A DNA stretch of 64,000 nt. Origin: Mugil cephalus (lineage: Eukaryota; Chordata; Actinopteri; Mugiliformes; Mugilidae). The translations under genes and the position numbers were made by a program. Position 1 is the first letter of the stretch. Each line of letters opens with the position of its first letter. This document shows positions 27,600 through 40,664 of the stretch, piece by piece. Under the pieces are notes generated by a model, which saw nothing but the letters and a program-made list of their open reading frames with translations, did not search any database and had not been told where the DNA came from. Location: the NCBI RefSeq assembly GCF_022458985.1, contig NC_061777.1, positions 15,775,668 to 15,839,667 on the forward strand. Direction: 5' to 3'.

Positions 27600-28316
27600 T
27601 GCGTTAATTTGTTAAAATCCAGACGAAAAACAACACAGTGACAAGATGAACTGATAGACATCGCAATATGAACAAAATACAGCCCATCCAAAAAACAGAG
27701 TTGCACAGGTGTCAAGCACAACACCACTTTTTACTCTGCTTTTTCATCATTTGTTATGCTTCTGTTCTGGTTTGGGTAATTAAACTGTGCTGTGAGACTG
27801 ACAGTAACAAATACAGTGCTAGGAAATAACTCAGGAAATACAGGAAGATGATTATAAGACGATGTCTCGTACATGGATACAAATGGTGAGCAGAGTGGAA
27901 TGCTTGTTATGTGTGTGGATCAAAAAGAAAACTATACACTATAAAAAGCTGTTTGTGCTTCTTAGAAGTAAAGCTAGTTTGTGATCTTTTGCCATTGTGA
28001 TCTGATCCCTCCCACCAACATCTCCACTGTATCTCAAAAAGAAATAAGTTATTTTGGTCCAGGAAAAAGGTCTTCGCTATTATATCCAAGAAAATGAGGC
28101 TGGGTAATTTCTGCACACTTGTGAAAATAATTTGTTTTTCTCCAAAAACATCAAAATAGTGAGTCGCACTTCTTCTTTATGCTTTTCTACAAAAAAAAAA
28201 AAAAAACAGAGAGTGACGTTGCCTTTATTCTTCCAACAAATATAGAGAGTACAAAGTTTCAGTGGGAGGATTAAGGTAAAAACATGCATAAACGTGAGGG
28301 GAGATGTCGTCCCTGA

Positions 28317-28349
<33 letters not shown>

Positions 28350-28410
28350 TGTGTGTGTGTGTGCGCGTGTGTGTGTATGAGCGTGTGTATGCGTGTGTGT
28401 CCCCATCTGC
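27600..28410 (-). other. Probable 3' UTR / 3' flank of the drebrin-like gene
   Basis: Downstream of the stop codon there is no further open frame with family similarity. A minus-strand AATAAA (TTTATT at 28224-28229) lies about 180 bases after the stop. The interval includes a long GT tract and homopolymer runs. The transcript end cannot be fixed from sequence alone; further AATAAA motifs occur downstream, for example near 27152. Confidence 0.35.
28316..28400. repeat. (GT)n microsatellite just downstream of the stop codon
   Basis: About 85 bp of GT with TA and CG interruptions. It ends 11 bases before the stop codon of the minus-strand gene, so it would lie at the very start of the 3' UTR, transcribed as (CA)n. 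Confidence 0.95.
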
Positions 28411-28547
28411 CTACATGGTCTCCACATAATTGGCGGGGAATAAGCCTTGACGGCCATCTTTGCTCCTCCCCCTCCACCAGGCTTTGTCCACCGTCTCCAC
28501 GTCCCTGATGATGTCACCTGGTTCGAAGGAGATCTCGGATTCGTCCC
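28411..28547 (-). CDS. dbnl: Exon 16: rest of the SH3 domain and stop codon
   Basis: A 137-bp terminal exon, acceptor ccgcag, ending in TAG at 28411-28413. It encodes [14 protein letters not shown], the KAWWRGR tryptophan pair, and [11 protein letters not shown]. The acidic RT loop, WW, and PxNYV ligand-pocket residues are all present, so the SH3 should be functional if translated. Confidence 0.93.
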
Positions 28548-31500
28548 CTGCGGGAATCACAAGACAACACGGTGAAGACCTGATAATCGCGGCGTAATTA
28601 GCGTAAGTGGAGGCACTTTCTGTGCACACGTGTGGCGATTATCCTCTAAATGGCAGCTTACCTGCCTGGTAGTCATACAAGGCCCGGACGCACATTTGTT
28701 GCTCGGCTAAATCCTGAAGTGGGGAAGAAAAACTGAGTCAGAGAAAAGGCTGTAATCATGGAATACCGCTCTTGGTTAACTAATTCACAAGCTAGACTGA
28801 AGAAAAAATATTAAAGGCTTTCATGAAACTTTCTCATAAGAACTTTAACTTAAATATATGTATGTATATGTGTGTGTGTGTTGTTGTCATTGTAACCCAT
28901 GAAAAGGCCCAAACCATCAGTGATTTCAACTTCTTTCTGATGAGTATTAACTATGCTTTGTGTTATAGAGCTCAACTATTAACAATGCATCACTGAGCAA
29001 CAGCTTTCAAGTTCTTTCATTGTTCTTCGTAGTTTAGTTTAAATGTCTCAAAGACAGAAGATCAAGCGGTAAAATCAAATGCATAATATGAAGTAGGAGG
29101 ACATTCAGAAGGAATTTAGGATGAATGCCTAAACATCATTCTAACATCTTATTGGATTTGTTGACTATAACGAAAATGTCAAACTGCTGATGTTTAAAAT
29201 AGCCCTCACCAATAAGGAGAGCGTTTAATTGTTTAATGGCCTTTGAAACTAACCAATGTTTTGTACAAGTTTGCACAAGTTCAATATCTAGACAGAGCAC
29301 CTCTTCATCTTCTCCGTTTTCTGAGACCTCCTGTTCCTCGTCCTCAACGATGTCATCCTCCTCTCCAGTACCGTGAAGATCGTAGCACATGGTCAGCTCC
29401 GACGAGCTGCATTCTGTGTCGGATGGACTCAGCGACCGCCCTGCGGAGGACCAGAGGGAAAGGTTTTTCCTTACACTAGTCTGACCAGCACAAATCAACA
29501 AATGCTCTCATCTTATATCACTGTACAGTCTTTGATAGTTGTTGTCGAACCTATGCCATTCAGCTTCTCTGCGTCCCCATTTGTGATCCCATTGGTGGAT
29601 GGGATTACAGTCTCGTGTTTGATTTCTTGACAAATTGGTTTGGTATCTGAAATAATAATTTGCAAGTTGACACGTTATCAAATATCATCTTTTTTTGTCA
29701 TACCGATACAAAAAGGTCCAAGTAGCAGGATGCAAGATGACGTAGTTACCTGTGATTTCTTGCTCCTCTAAGAACTCTTCAGAGACAGCAGGTGGCTGAC
29801 TTTCTTCTGACTGGTTATTCTCCTCATCGTCTTCCTTTGCCTCCTCTTCAACGTGAGTCATCTCCACCTGCTCCTCCAAAAATGCGGGCTCTGTTTCCTG
29901 TTTCAGTCCTTCCACCTCCTCTTCCGCCACCTCCTCCTCATGTTCCTCCTCCTCCTCCTTAACCTCACCCTCATTGTCCCATTTCTCATGCTCCACCATC
30001 CCCTCGTCCCTCTTCTCCTCCTTCTCATCGTCCTCCTCCTTCACCTCCTCTTCCTCCTCATCTTTGTTCTCAAACCATCCATCCTTCACCTCCTCCTCTT
30101 TGTTCTCAATAAATCCATCCTTAACCTTCTCCTCCTCTTTGTTCTCAACCCATCCATCCTTCACTTCCTCCTTGTTGTCGTCCTTCTCATAAATCTCCTC
30201 CTCCTCCTCCTCTTTCCACCACCTCCTCCTTCACCTCCTCGTGTTCCTCTTCTTCCTCATCTTGTTCCTCCTCCTCTTCTTTCTCAGCCTCGGCTAGTTC
30301 TGCAAGAGGAGCGTGAGGCTCCGGTAGTGTTTCAGGCTCATCTTTTGCGTGCTCCTCCACGTCCTCTTCCTCATCTTCTTCCACCAGTACAGCCTGTACT
30401 TTGTAGCCAGTGTCTGAGACCAGCTCAGTGTGCACATGACTGGCTGCGGTGAGGTCTGCGGATTAAACAACAAGAACAACAATATATTTGATAAGTTTTT
30501 GTGTTATCCGAAGGCCCACGCTCAACAAACACTGCAGCTTCTCATGGTGCACATTAAAGTATGGAATCACTAAGAATATCTGAAATATGTGCTGTGATAA
30601 TAATTGTCTGCATTTTGTTTCACCCTACCTGTGTTTGAATGTGGATTCTGGGGAAGAGGAGCTCTTGGAGCCTGTAGAGGGAAACCAGGCTCAAAGAAAA
30701 AATCTGTATGCCTGGGTTGGGTTTTACTTGTGAGTGAGACAGGCGGGACGTCTGAATGCGTCTGAGAGGGGTCGTCTTTTGCTAAACTCGAGGACAAAGA
30801 CGCGAACAAAGTAGGGGAGGCCGGAGGCGCGGAAGGCTCTGTGGGCGATGTTGCTTTGGGCTCGAAAACAGACTGATCGTGGTTGTGGAGTTGTGGAACG
30901 CTGGGCAGAGGCAAAACCGGGGGGGCAGGGCGGAGAGGCGAGGTGGGCGGCGACATGGGGGCCCTGGGCCTTTGCGGAGAGCTAACGGGGTAGAAACCGG
31001 GGCTCGTGGGTGGAGACGTGGCGCGGTAAACCGGGGAGGGAGAAGCCCGGGAGAAAGGGGAGACGAGGGGAGAAGTGCGAGGGGAGGACGCCGTGCTCTC
31101 TTCCGCCTTGGAAAAGATGAAGGCTGTATCTGTCAGGCTGCGCTGGTACCGTCTGAGGGGTTTGCCTGGAGGGAAAGAAGTGGTTTTAAAAGCAAATATG
31201 CATTATATGTCCCAAAACCTTGTTACGCTGCTACCCAGAGATGACCCTTGTGTTGCAATAAGTCTACTTCGAGTGTCGCTCTCTCGTCAACTTCATACCA
31301 GTGCGAGAGGATCCAGGGCTAGTAGGACTTTGTGACGATGATGACGACAGCTGCCTGAAAAACTCTCTGGGGTTCATGGAGCGTTGGGACACTAATGCCG
31401 CTGCCTCCTATAATGAACAACGAGCAAGAAAATGGAATTTTGGTTGAACGTTTGGTGCATGTTTTACAAGTAACCTGCATTCAGATGACAAATACTGTAA

Positions 31501-33213
31501 AAATCTGACCCGCCCAAAAATGACTTACTGCTGCTTTCTCTATGGACTCACTCCTTCTGAGACGAGCCCTCATGTCTTCCTCGTGCTCCCTCTGCTGCAC
31601 CTCCTGTCAGTGCATAAAAATCATTAGTATTTTCAGTCTTGTCATTTACAAAGTAAAAGACCCAACCCTCGAAGCTTAAGACAATGAGGAACTTGTGGAC
31701 GCTGGCCTCTACATAATGATTAGCAGCACAACTGCCAACACAAAGCAATACCTAGTACAGCTCAGCCTTTCTACTTGGCATCCCCCTGATGCGCACACAC
31801 ACAATCAATTACCCTAACCTCTCATAAATCTCAACGCACTGTACGTAGCCTGCACTCACACATCATTAAGTAAAGGCCAAAGTTAATTTTGTAACCCAAG
31901 TGAGGGATACCTCCCCCAAACCATTTCTCCATGCAGCCCTCCTCTGAACCAGAGACTTTTCTCTTCTTCTCATTCCCAGAAAGCATGTGGCATAATTGAA
32001 AACGCACAATATTTCGATAATTGTTTACCATTTTACATTGGAGAAAAAAATGTATAAAATTCTGGCAAGGCCTTTTCTCTCACCCATTTTAATTTCTCCT
32101 TCCTGCGAAGCTCCTCTTCCTTCTCCGCCTGTTTTCTCCTGTAAGACAGAAAAATGCATAAAAACCACCATATTATTGCTGTCCTGAAATTATTACCCGG
32201 AATTTAATTACTGAGTAGTGATAACATTTAACCAGTAAAAAAATTAAAAAACGAATGTCCAACCTCTGCTCCTCAATCATCTTTAGTTTCTCGTTCATTT
32301 TTCGGTCCCTCTCCTCTGCATCCCGTCGTTCCTTCAGAACTCTTTCTCTTTCAAGGCGCCTCCTCTCCTCTGACGCTCTTCTCCTCTCCTCTTCTTTCCT
32401 CTGTTCTTCTTCGCGCTGACAAATACACAGTGTCACAATATGAGACTGGTTTAAAAATCTTTAATGACTCTCTTTATGTGACAAAAAATAAGGAAAAAAA
32501 AATAACACATCAAGCTGAGCTATATTTAACCAGGCAATCAGAGTGAAGTGTGTTTTCCCATACCTCTGCACGTGCCCAGAAGGAGTCTCTGTTTATTAGT
32601 CTCATCTCCATAGCAGCATTTGTTTTTCTATAATTTGTACCCTACGAGAAAACAAACAAGGGTAGGAGAATACAATTCTATAATTCAATGTTAAATTAAC
32701 CGGTTATTCACATAAAAGCATTCAGTATTGTTGTGTATTTTTCACTAATTATACATAAAATCTCATTTCCAGCTGTCAAAGTCAATTATTAATTCGTAAA
32801 TAACGACTTAATAAATGCACTGGAAGCAAAAGTGAAACTTAAAACCCAAAAGTCACAGAAGAGGTAGCCCAAACTGAGTTTTAAATTTAAAAATGTGTCA
32901 CAGCATGTATAGGAAAGCCTCTGTCGCCATCTGATGGATTGATGAGGGATTGCAGGAGACTCACCACTAGTTCCTCCTTGTCTGCGGACCTGGAGCTTCT
33001 TCTCACCCATTGCGTAGGAGTTTGGGCCTGGGCCTTGCTGATCTCAGCTCTTATCTTATCCTCTGACACATCTTCAACTTTTTCTGCTTTAATGAAGGCA
33101 TGCGCTTCCTGAAACATGGAGGGGCAGAAACAGAGAAGGCAAGTAGAGTAAGACAGATGTGAATTTAATCCACATTGGCTGTATGTTAGCCCCCATCTCT
33201 CTCTCTCTCTCTG

Positions 33214-33245
<32 letters not shown>

Positions 33246-36200
33246 TGTAATCTATACATAAGTACACACAGCTCCTCTGTTTTCTCTGGGTCTGACTCGC
33301 AGTTATGCAAACTTGAAGCCAAACAGTTGTGCAACTGCTTCAGTAATAAGGATTGTGAGAGAACAAAAACACCAAAGGCTTCAGTGTGAGGAAAAGACTG
33401 CAGCGGTTTGGACGGTTACGGATAGGAGAGGGGGAGGTGGGGGAAAAAGAGAGGTAAAAAAAACACACACACAAATCACCTCAATTTAACACTCACCCAG
33501 TGCAGGTTCTGTTGCTGTATTATGAACGTGCTATTTCTTAAATCAATACTTTTTGAAAACTGTTGCTGGAAAGTAACTAACCTTATGATTCAAAGCGTGA
33601 CTTGCAATTGAAAATGCCACAGTAACGATGTTTTTTTTTAAAAAAAGTGTACACAAAAATGACCTTGCTCCCTTTAATGTCAGGTATATGCGCACATATT
33701 TGTTGAATCACTACACACTACTTTACCATTAGTGTCCAACAAAATGCCCCCAAAGCTTTTGAAAAATTAAAATTAAAACACATTTTACACACTTCACATT
33801 TTGTTTGACTTTGTTTTCGCTTTTCTACCCTGTTTCAGTCCCATGTTAAGAGGTTAACAGGCAGCAATACCTTGAACTCAGTGGATATTCAGAGATGCTT
33901 ACGGAGATGCGTACATCGACAAACCAAAGACCAAAGCACGCGGTCCGCCGGTGGGGAACTCCGGTCTTTGTATGTGCTGTATACAGCATTTGCATGTGGC
34001 CAGGGCCTCGGAATAATTTTCCATGGAGAGCAATTCCAGGCTTGTTGATGGAGTTCCAGGTCTGTCAGCCTCCAAAAGGAAACCACAGCTTTATCTGAGT
34101 GACAACACTGACACTGACACTGAACAGAGCATTCAGTGTGCCCTATAATACATGTCAGTATAGTGTATAATCCATATCAATCTGGCTGTCACTGCCAACT
34201 GCACACGGAGTTGGCCCAGCAAGCAGACAAGCCGTCCACGGTGCTGCCTGTGACAGTGAGAAAATCCTGGAAACAAAGCGCGGCCTACAGTAAAAGCTTT
34301 TTAGTAGCAGAGTGCACTGTCTGAAACATGCAAGTGAAACAAATCCCTATGTTTGTCCCTTGCTGACAGTAATTGATAAAGTGCAGGATATGACTCCTAC
34401 TCATTTCAAACCACTGTATTCAGGTGACAAACTCACATAAAACAGATAACAGAACGGGTTCCTCTCAGGAAAACATCTGTGTATATCACATCCACTTGAA
34501 GGTGATCTGGCTTGGAGTCCTTGTATAACTGTCAAATGTCGGGACGTTCACATTTTTCATTTTTTTTTTTTTTTTTTTTTTTACATGTAAGTCCTTCTCC
34601 TAGTCAACGATTTACTCATTTATTTTCACTATTTACCCTGTTTCAATCCCATGGCTCTAAATAGAATAGAGTCAAGTGGCAATCACAAGGCTTTAGAATT
34701 TTACTTAAAATAATGGCAACCTGCTCAATCCCACAAAATTTACCACACAAGCTGATATTGCTTTCAGATTGCTTCGATAGTAAACTGCGCTATTTAGAAG
34801 AATGTGTCATATTTTCATGTGAGAAATCTCAATATTGGGGCCAAGTGGGATGTTGCTTGTGAAACAGTCTTTTCGGGAATATGTGGCATTGATGACCTTG
34901 GCTGTGGAAACTCACTAGAAAATAACCTGTCTGGGAGGGAGAGGAGCCCTAGGTGAAGTGACAGGTTGAGAGGGTTTTTTAGCTATAATTGGGCTCAACT
35001 CTGCACAAACTGTCTCTCCCGCTCTGGAACCAAACTGCTTCGTAGTCTCTCTGCTGCTCAGGAGTTGTTCGGAGTAACAGGCAGTAGGTGAATGCGGGGA
35101 TACTCGAGTTTACCCAGTTAAAGTTTGTCCCAGTTGACTGATGGGTTACTTAGGATGCATTATTGACAAGTAGAACTCCAAAGTTTGGACTCTGTTGCCC
35201 TTTGTTATTGTAGATTACACCAATCAGTCACAACATTAAAACCACAGAGAGAAGAGGTGAATGACATTGACCATTCTGTGACGATGCAATGTTCTGCTGG
35301 GAAACCTGGCATTCGTGTGGATGGTACTTAGACATGCACCACCCACCTAGCCACCCACCTAGACCAGACCAGGCACCCCCCACCCCACAGCAATGACACC
35401 CCTTGATGGCTGCAGCCTGACACAGGCACACAAACAAAAACAACTCAGGAACAACTCAAAACATGAAAAGCAGTACAAGGTGTTGACCTGGCCTCCAGCT
35501 TCTGGAACAAGCTTGGTCCACAGAGGCCCCTTCCCTCAAACCATAGGACCCAAAGACCCCCATAACAACTTTGTGTTACCAGACACCACAGGACACCCTC
35601 AGAACGTCCGTGTCCCTTCTCTGATGAGTCACAACTGTTTTGGAGGCACAAGAGAGACGATATTTGAAAGGCGGTCATAATGTTAAGCCTGATTTACAGC
35701 CTGAGTGTATATTCATTTTACACTGACATTGCACTGTGCTCATAAAAGTTATTGCGCCTACAGTTGTAATGAGATCTCATCAGTTTACATACGACAGAAG
35801 GATGACATATTTCTGTTTTCAGGTGTGCGTCAGAGCAACATGACAGATGTATAATCTAAAATGGTTCAGGGTTTGGGCGTTGACCCAAACGTGTTGCTTT
35901 ATTCCTTATTCACAGGCAGACTGTTCTTTTTTATGAATTCCAAATCTGCTTTCCCGTAAAAAGCAACTGGACCTCGGGCCTGTTCATCAGGCAGCCAAAT
36001 AAAAGTCTGCCTGTCAGGCCAGGCCTGACAGACCTGCCTCCAGGTCCTTTCCTTTCCTTTTAACTCTCATCTCCTCTAATATCAGTCTCTAATACACACA
36101 AGCAACGTGCCCAAATCAGCTGCCACAGACTCGCCTTGACAAAACCCCCCCCAATGCCAGCTGAGACACGCAGCACCGCGAGACAGAAAAGCTGCAACAA

Positions 36201-39200
36201 AGTGAAGAAGAAGAAAAAAAACAGGGAAAGAAAGAAGGAAAGAAAGATATCATAACAACAAACACACAGAATGCCAAGGGAAATTCTGCTTTCAAGGCGA
36301 AGCTGTCAAGAAAACAAGCAATTGAGACCTCATCGTTATCATCAGTCAGTCTATGCATGTTGGTTACTGCTGCAAGCAGGAATTTAGTCAGCGCTGTTTA
36401 AGGCTACGACATCTCTTTATACTCAGCTAAATGAGGACATTTACCAGACAAGATTGTGAGTGGCAGATGGAGGGAATCCATCACAACCCCATACAATAAC
36501 AAAAGTCAGTTGAAGTGAGTTGCATCTTTTTTTCCCCCTTATGTTTTAGTTATTATTTGTCAGCACCTGTTAAGCTTTATTTGTTAATTAGCAACGTACT
36601 TGAGAAAAGCGGGAAAGGTGAAAAACCAAATGGGGAAAATGTCACATCTGTCCAGGAAGTTGGAATGAATAAAAATGGCATTGCTCAGTCGTACATCATC
36701 ACAGCAGTTTTTATGTCAGTGTGTTGCTGCGAACTGAAACCACATGCGTGACTTTGATGCCCATGTTGATGCTCTCTTTAAATCTGAATCAGCTTTGAGG
36801 AATAAATTGAAGTTTGAGCTGAGAAATGGAAAATGTTCACGTTCTTTTTTCTCCTCAGTCACAGGAGGACCGTAGGAACCACAGCCAGGTCTCAAGTTAA
36901 AATAAATTCTTTCCGTTCCCCTTTCCATTGTGTTCACAGAGACACAGGTTAGCAGTTGCATGTGTGTTACAGTGGTGTCGCGACGCGGGGCCAGACGTTG
37001 ATGTATAATGTCTGTTTGTGTTTGCGACGGTCACATGTCACATGTCTCCCACAATCCCCTAGCCTCCACATCCAATCAAGTCCCACATGTGTGCGGACCC
37101 CGAGAGTGAGTGCATTCACACGTCCACGGAGGGGGTTACGCGAGTTTTTATGCAGTTGCTCGCCAAAAAATGCCAGATTCAACTTTCACTCAGAGAAACA
37201 AAAAAACAACAAACATTCCACGGATGCTTTCGCAGTCGACTGGATGATGCCTTTATATGGAAACTAGTAAACCCAGGGGTCAGATAAACTGCTCCTACAT
37301 GCTGAAACGCTAAATAAACACAGTCAGAAAGGCGCAGATGGAGGGGAGAAGTTGCAACATGATGCTCTGCACACAATACACCCGAATTATAAAAAACACA
37401 CACGCACCTGGATCATAAAAATACACACTGCTCTATTTTCTGTTACATCCACATCATGTTTTTCCAATCGCTGCTTGAGTTTGTCACGTGACTCTGGGTT
37501 GCATTACAAAAATTTTTGCTTTTAACCCCAAAGTTAGCACTTCCCCGGTAGCAGAGTGGCAGATAGGCCGGGCCTACGCATGAGGAATAGGACAGGAAGG
37601 GGGCTGAGGACAGGAAGTTCTCAAAACAATACTATGTAAACTCCTGTGTGTAAATATAGAGTTTTAAAGTACAAAGTCGAGAGTCCAGGAGGTAAAGACA
37701 ACAGAACAGAATGTAACTTATTTCTATAATAGGAGCTGAAGATAAAATGTATGTAAAAATTAATATGTACAGTGCTGCTTCTGCTCCACAACGCTACTAA
37801 TTTCACCACAGGAATGTCATCTCCAGTAAACTGTGGAGCAGTCGACCAAATAAAAAAGCTGGTGACATGTTATTGTATTAATCTCAGCTTGATGTACTGC
37901 ACCTTAAAGAAGTTCTTGATGGCTGGAATGTGGCTGGCACATTCTGTCCTGCGGTAGTCATCCACATTTGGGCCGACCTGCGGACAAACACAGGATGTAG
38001 ACATCTCATACCTCTGTCTGGAAACACTAAAAAAAGATGTGCAGGAAACAGGCTAAAGAACAATAGGATTCAAAATGATGAAAGTTTTTGCAAAAAAAAA
38101 AAATCTAAAGGGCTCTCTGAAAGTTGTGGATGACCACGAGTCTGGCAATGGCCTTAATAAAAGCTTTAGATATATCCTTCCACTGTCAGAAAATCGGTTT
38201 TAGGCTACTGCCAGTGTGCCCAGGACGGCAAACCGTAAACTGTTAGATGCAAAAAAAAAAAAATCTCTGAGAACCTCAACATTTCACCACAGGATCTGCA
38301 GGTATCTCTTTCAAATGTCAAAGTGTGAAGAGAAAAACATAATCTTCCTGGAAGACGTGGAAGGAAATGGAATTTTTGCTGCTTCTGCTGCCCAAAAATA
38401 ACCACAGTTTGTCAGTCAACATAAGGGCAGAGAATATTGTGTTCTCAACATATTAATGAACTATGAGGGTGATTTTTTAGGACATCACAGCACCTGTGAA
38501 ACTTAGCGGTCAAAATGTTATGGTTTTGCTGAACCAGGAGTGTGTCTTTAAAAGAGACAATGGATGTAAACACAGGTAGCAGGTTCACTATATATGTCTA
38601 CAAAAGACCAGAATTTAAAGGGTTATACAGTCTGACTGGCCTAATCGAGACACAGATCAGAGCCAAAGTGAAATATTGAGAGAGGATTTGAAGTGGGTAG
38701 TACATGTAAGCTTTTAAAAAAGCAACTGGACTTGGTGTGGACAGTCTTCACCAGCTTTGGCAGAAAAAAAAACAAACACTGCATTTATTAATGTTTTTGT
38801 TGAATGAATGGCTAATTGTTCTTGTGATGCATTTGAGTATTTCACCTTGTACTCAGGAAAAGCACACGGAGGTGCTATGCGTAATTTTTACACATGACTG
38901 CAGCGTGTGACATAAATCAGCGCGAGCACTTAGGCGCCTCTTCTTGCCGTGTGATTCATAATTTTCCATAATACAATGGCACGCGCACAGAGCAGTTCGC
39001 CAGCATTTCAAATGCAGAGTAAGCCCGTGTCAAAACATGATCATAGGATGTGAATGAGCCGAGTAGCTTAGGTTTCTCTTTTAGTATTTTACAGGTTAAT
39101 TAGTCTGTAGACTTTTCTGCGACCTCGCAAGACGTTAAACTCATTATCTCGGGACCTGCAAACTACAGCTGTCTCTAAATGAATGCGCGTCTGTGAGTGT

Positions 39201-40626
39201 TTGTGTGTGCGCTTGCCGCTTTCACATGTATGAGCAACACATGTGTGTTTCTATAATTTGTGCTGGTATGTGCGTCGTGAGGCTCATGCTTCCAGTGTGC
39301 TAAGCCGCTTGAGCTGGTTTGCCACTCACCCAGCTGATCATGGCAATCCGAGGGGCTCCTGTCTCAACACTTCCCACTTTGCACAGTCCATACTGAGGCT
39401 TGGAGATATGGAACTTCCCCGCCAGCTCCGCCACACCCCCCGCTGTTTGAAAAATGACAGAAATAAGTAGAGGTCAGAGGGAACAAAGGAAGGGGGATAT
39501 TAAAAAATGTCTTTTATGGCAAACTGTTAGAATTCTCGGAACACAAGGGGACATGTGATATGCTTTGAAGCCAAAGTGAAGAAGTTTTATTAGTTTATTG
39601 GCTTAGGCATTTGAAAATTGAAAAACGGACAGTCCACTTTACCTCCCGAGTCAGCCAGTTTGAGCTTGTTGGTCACTCCATCATATGCAAATAGTGCCCT
39701 GAGAACACACAGACGCACACACGCGTGTCAGCCACAGAGAAACATATAACAAAGACGTGACAGGACAAATTTGTAATGTTCACTGTTGATTTCTCAGGAA
39801 CTCTCATGATTCTTTTCTACGCGCGAGCGAAAGCGCCTCTGAAACTTTTAGCGTGCAGACAGCTGGGTGTTTCTCGTGTTCAGAATTTCATTGCGCACAG
39901 GGGACACACATAGCCAGATGTTTCAGTGCACACACCACTCCCTGCAGCGCAAGCATCGTTACAACACCACCAGGAAAAATGGGTTATTACATGTATAAAG
40001 CAGAGAAGCACACTGCAACATAATAACCTGCTCTCGGGGTGTTTGCCTTGCAGGTGTACGACTCCTGGATGAGAAATAAATGCAACCAGCGCTAAGTTTG
40101 TTTGACATTTCTTGCAGGTGAAAACGTGTCGTACCACACCCTGCAGTCAGTCGACTATTGTTGCAGCAACATAACAAATCACCACTTCCATGAAATCACC
40201 GAGGTGCCACTCCAATTTGAGAGAGAAACATATCAGTAATTATATTTTATTATAGCTCCATGACGGAAATGTGTGACCTCCTAATCAACTTAAAAGAGAC
40301 AAACCAAAACAAAAATACTGTAGGATTCTTGATTTACTACTACTATGGTTACACAACACATATTGGAGGTTGTTCACCGCTGGTGCAGAATCTCAAACCC
40401 ATGTTATTTGAAGAGTCCTATTTTTGATATAATCTTGATTAATGCGTGTGTTTTCAGCCCAACTGCGGTTGTGACTTCACAAGGCGGCATGCAGAGAGAT
40501 GAACTGTTAAATGTCTGCGTACATTTTTCTCAGTGGGACTCCTCGAGGTGTGTCAATAACATCTGGAGCTGGGTTGCGAGAGGCCATGAGCAGCTATTAC
40601 AACGGGCCAGAGGTGAATGGTCGGTC

Positions 40627-40664
<38 letters not shown>

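Noticed and set aside
30150..30230. A mini-intron in exon 12 that would skip the frame break
   Set aside because: A donor-like gtggtg exists, but any acceptor restoring the frame lies within about 60 bases, below normal vertebrate intron length, with no polypyrimidine tract. A one-base indel is simpler.
29853..30452. 199-residue Leu-rich open frame on the + strand
   Set aside because: It is the antisense of the Glu-rich exon 12 (GAG/GAA read as CTC/TTC). The family match, splice sites and phases are all on the minus strand.
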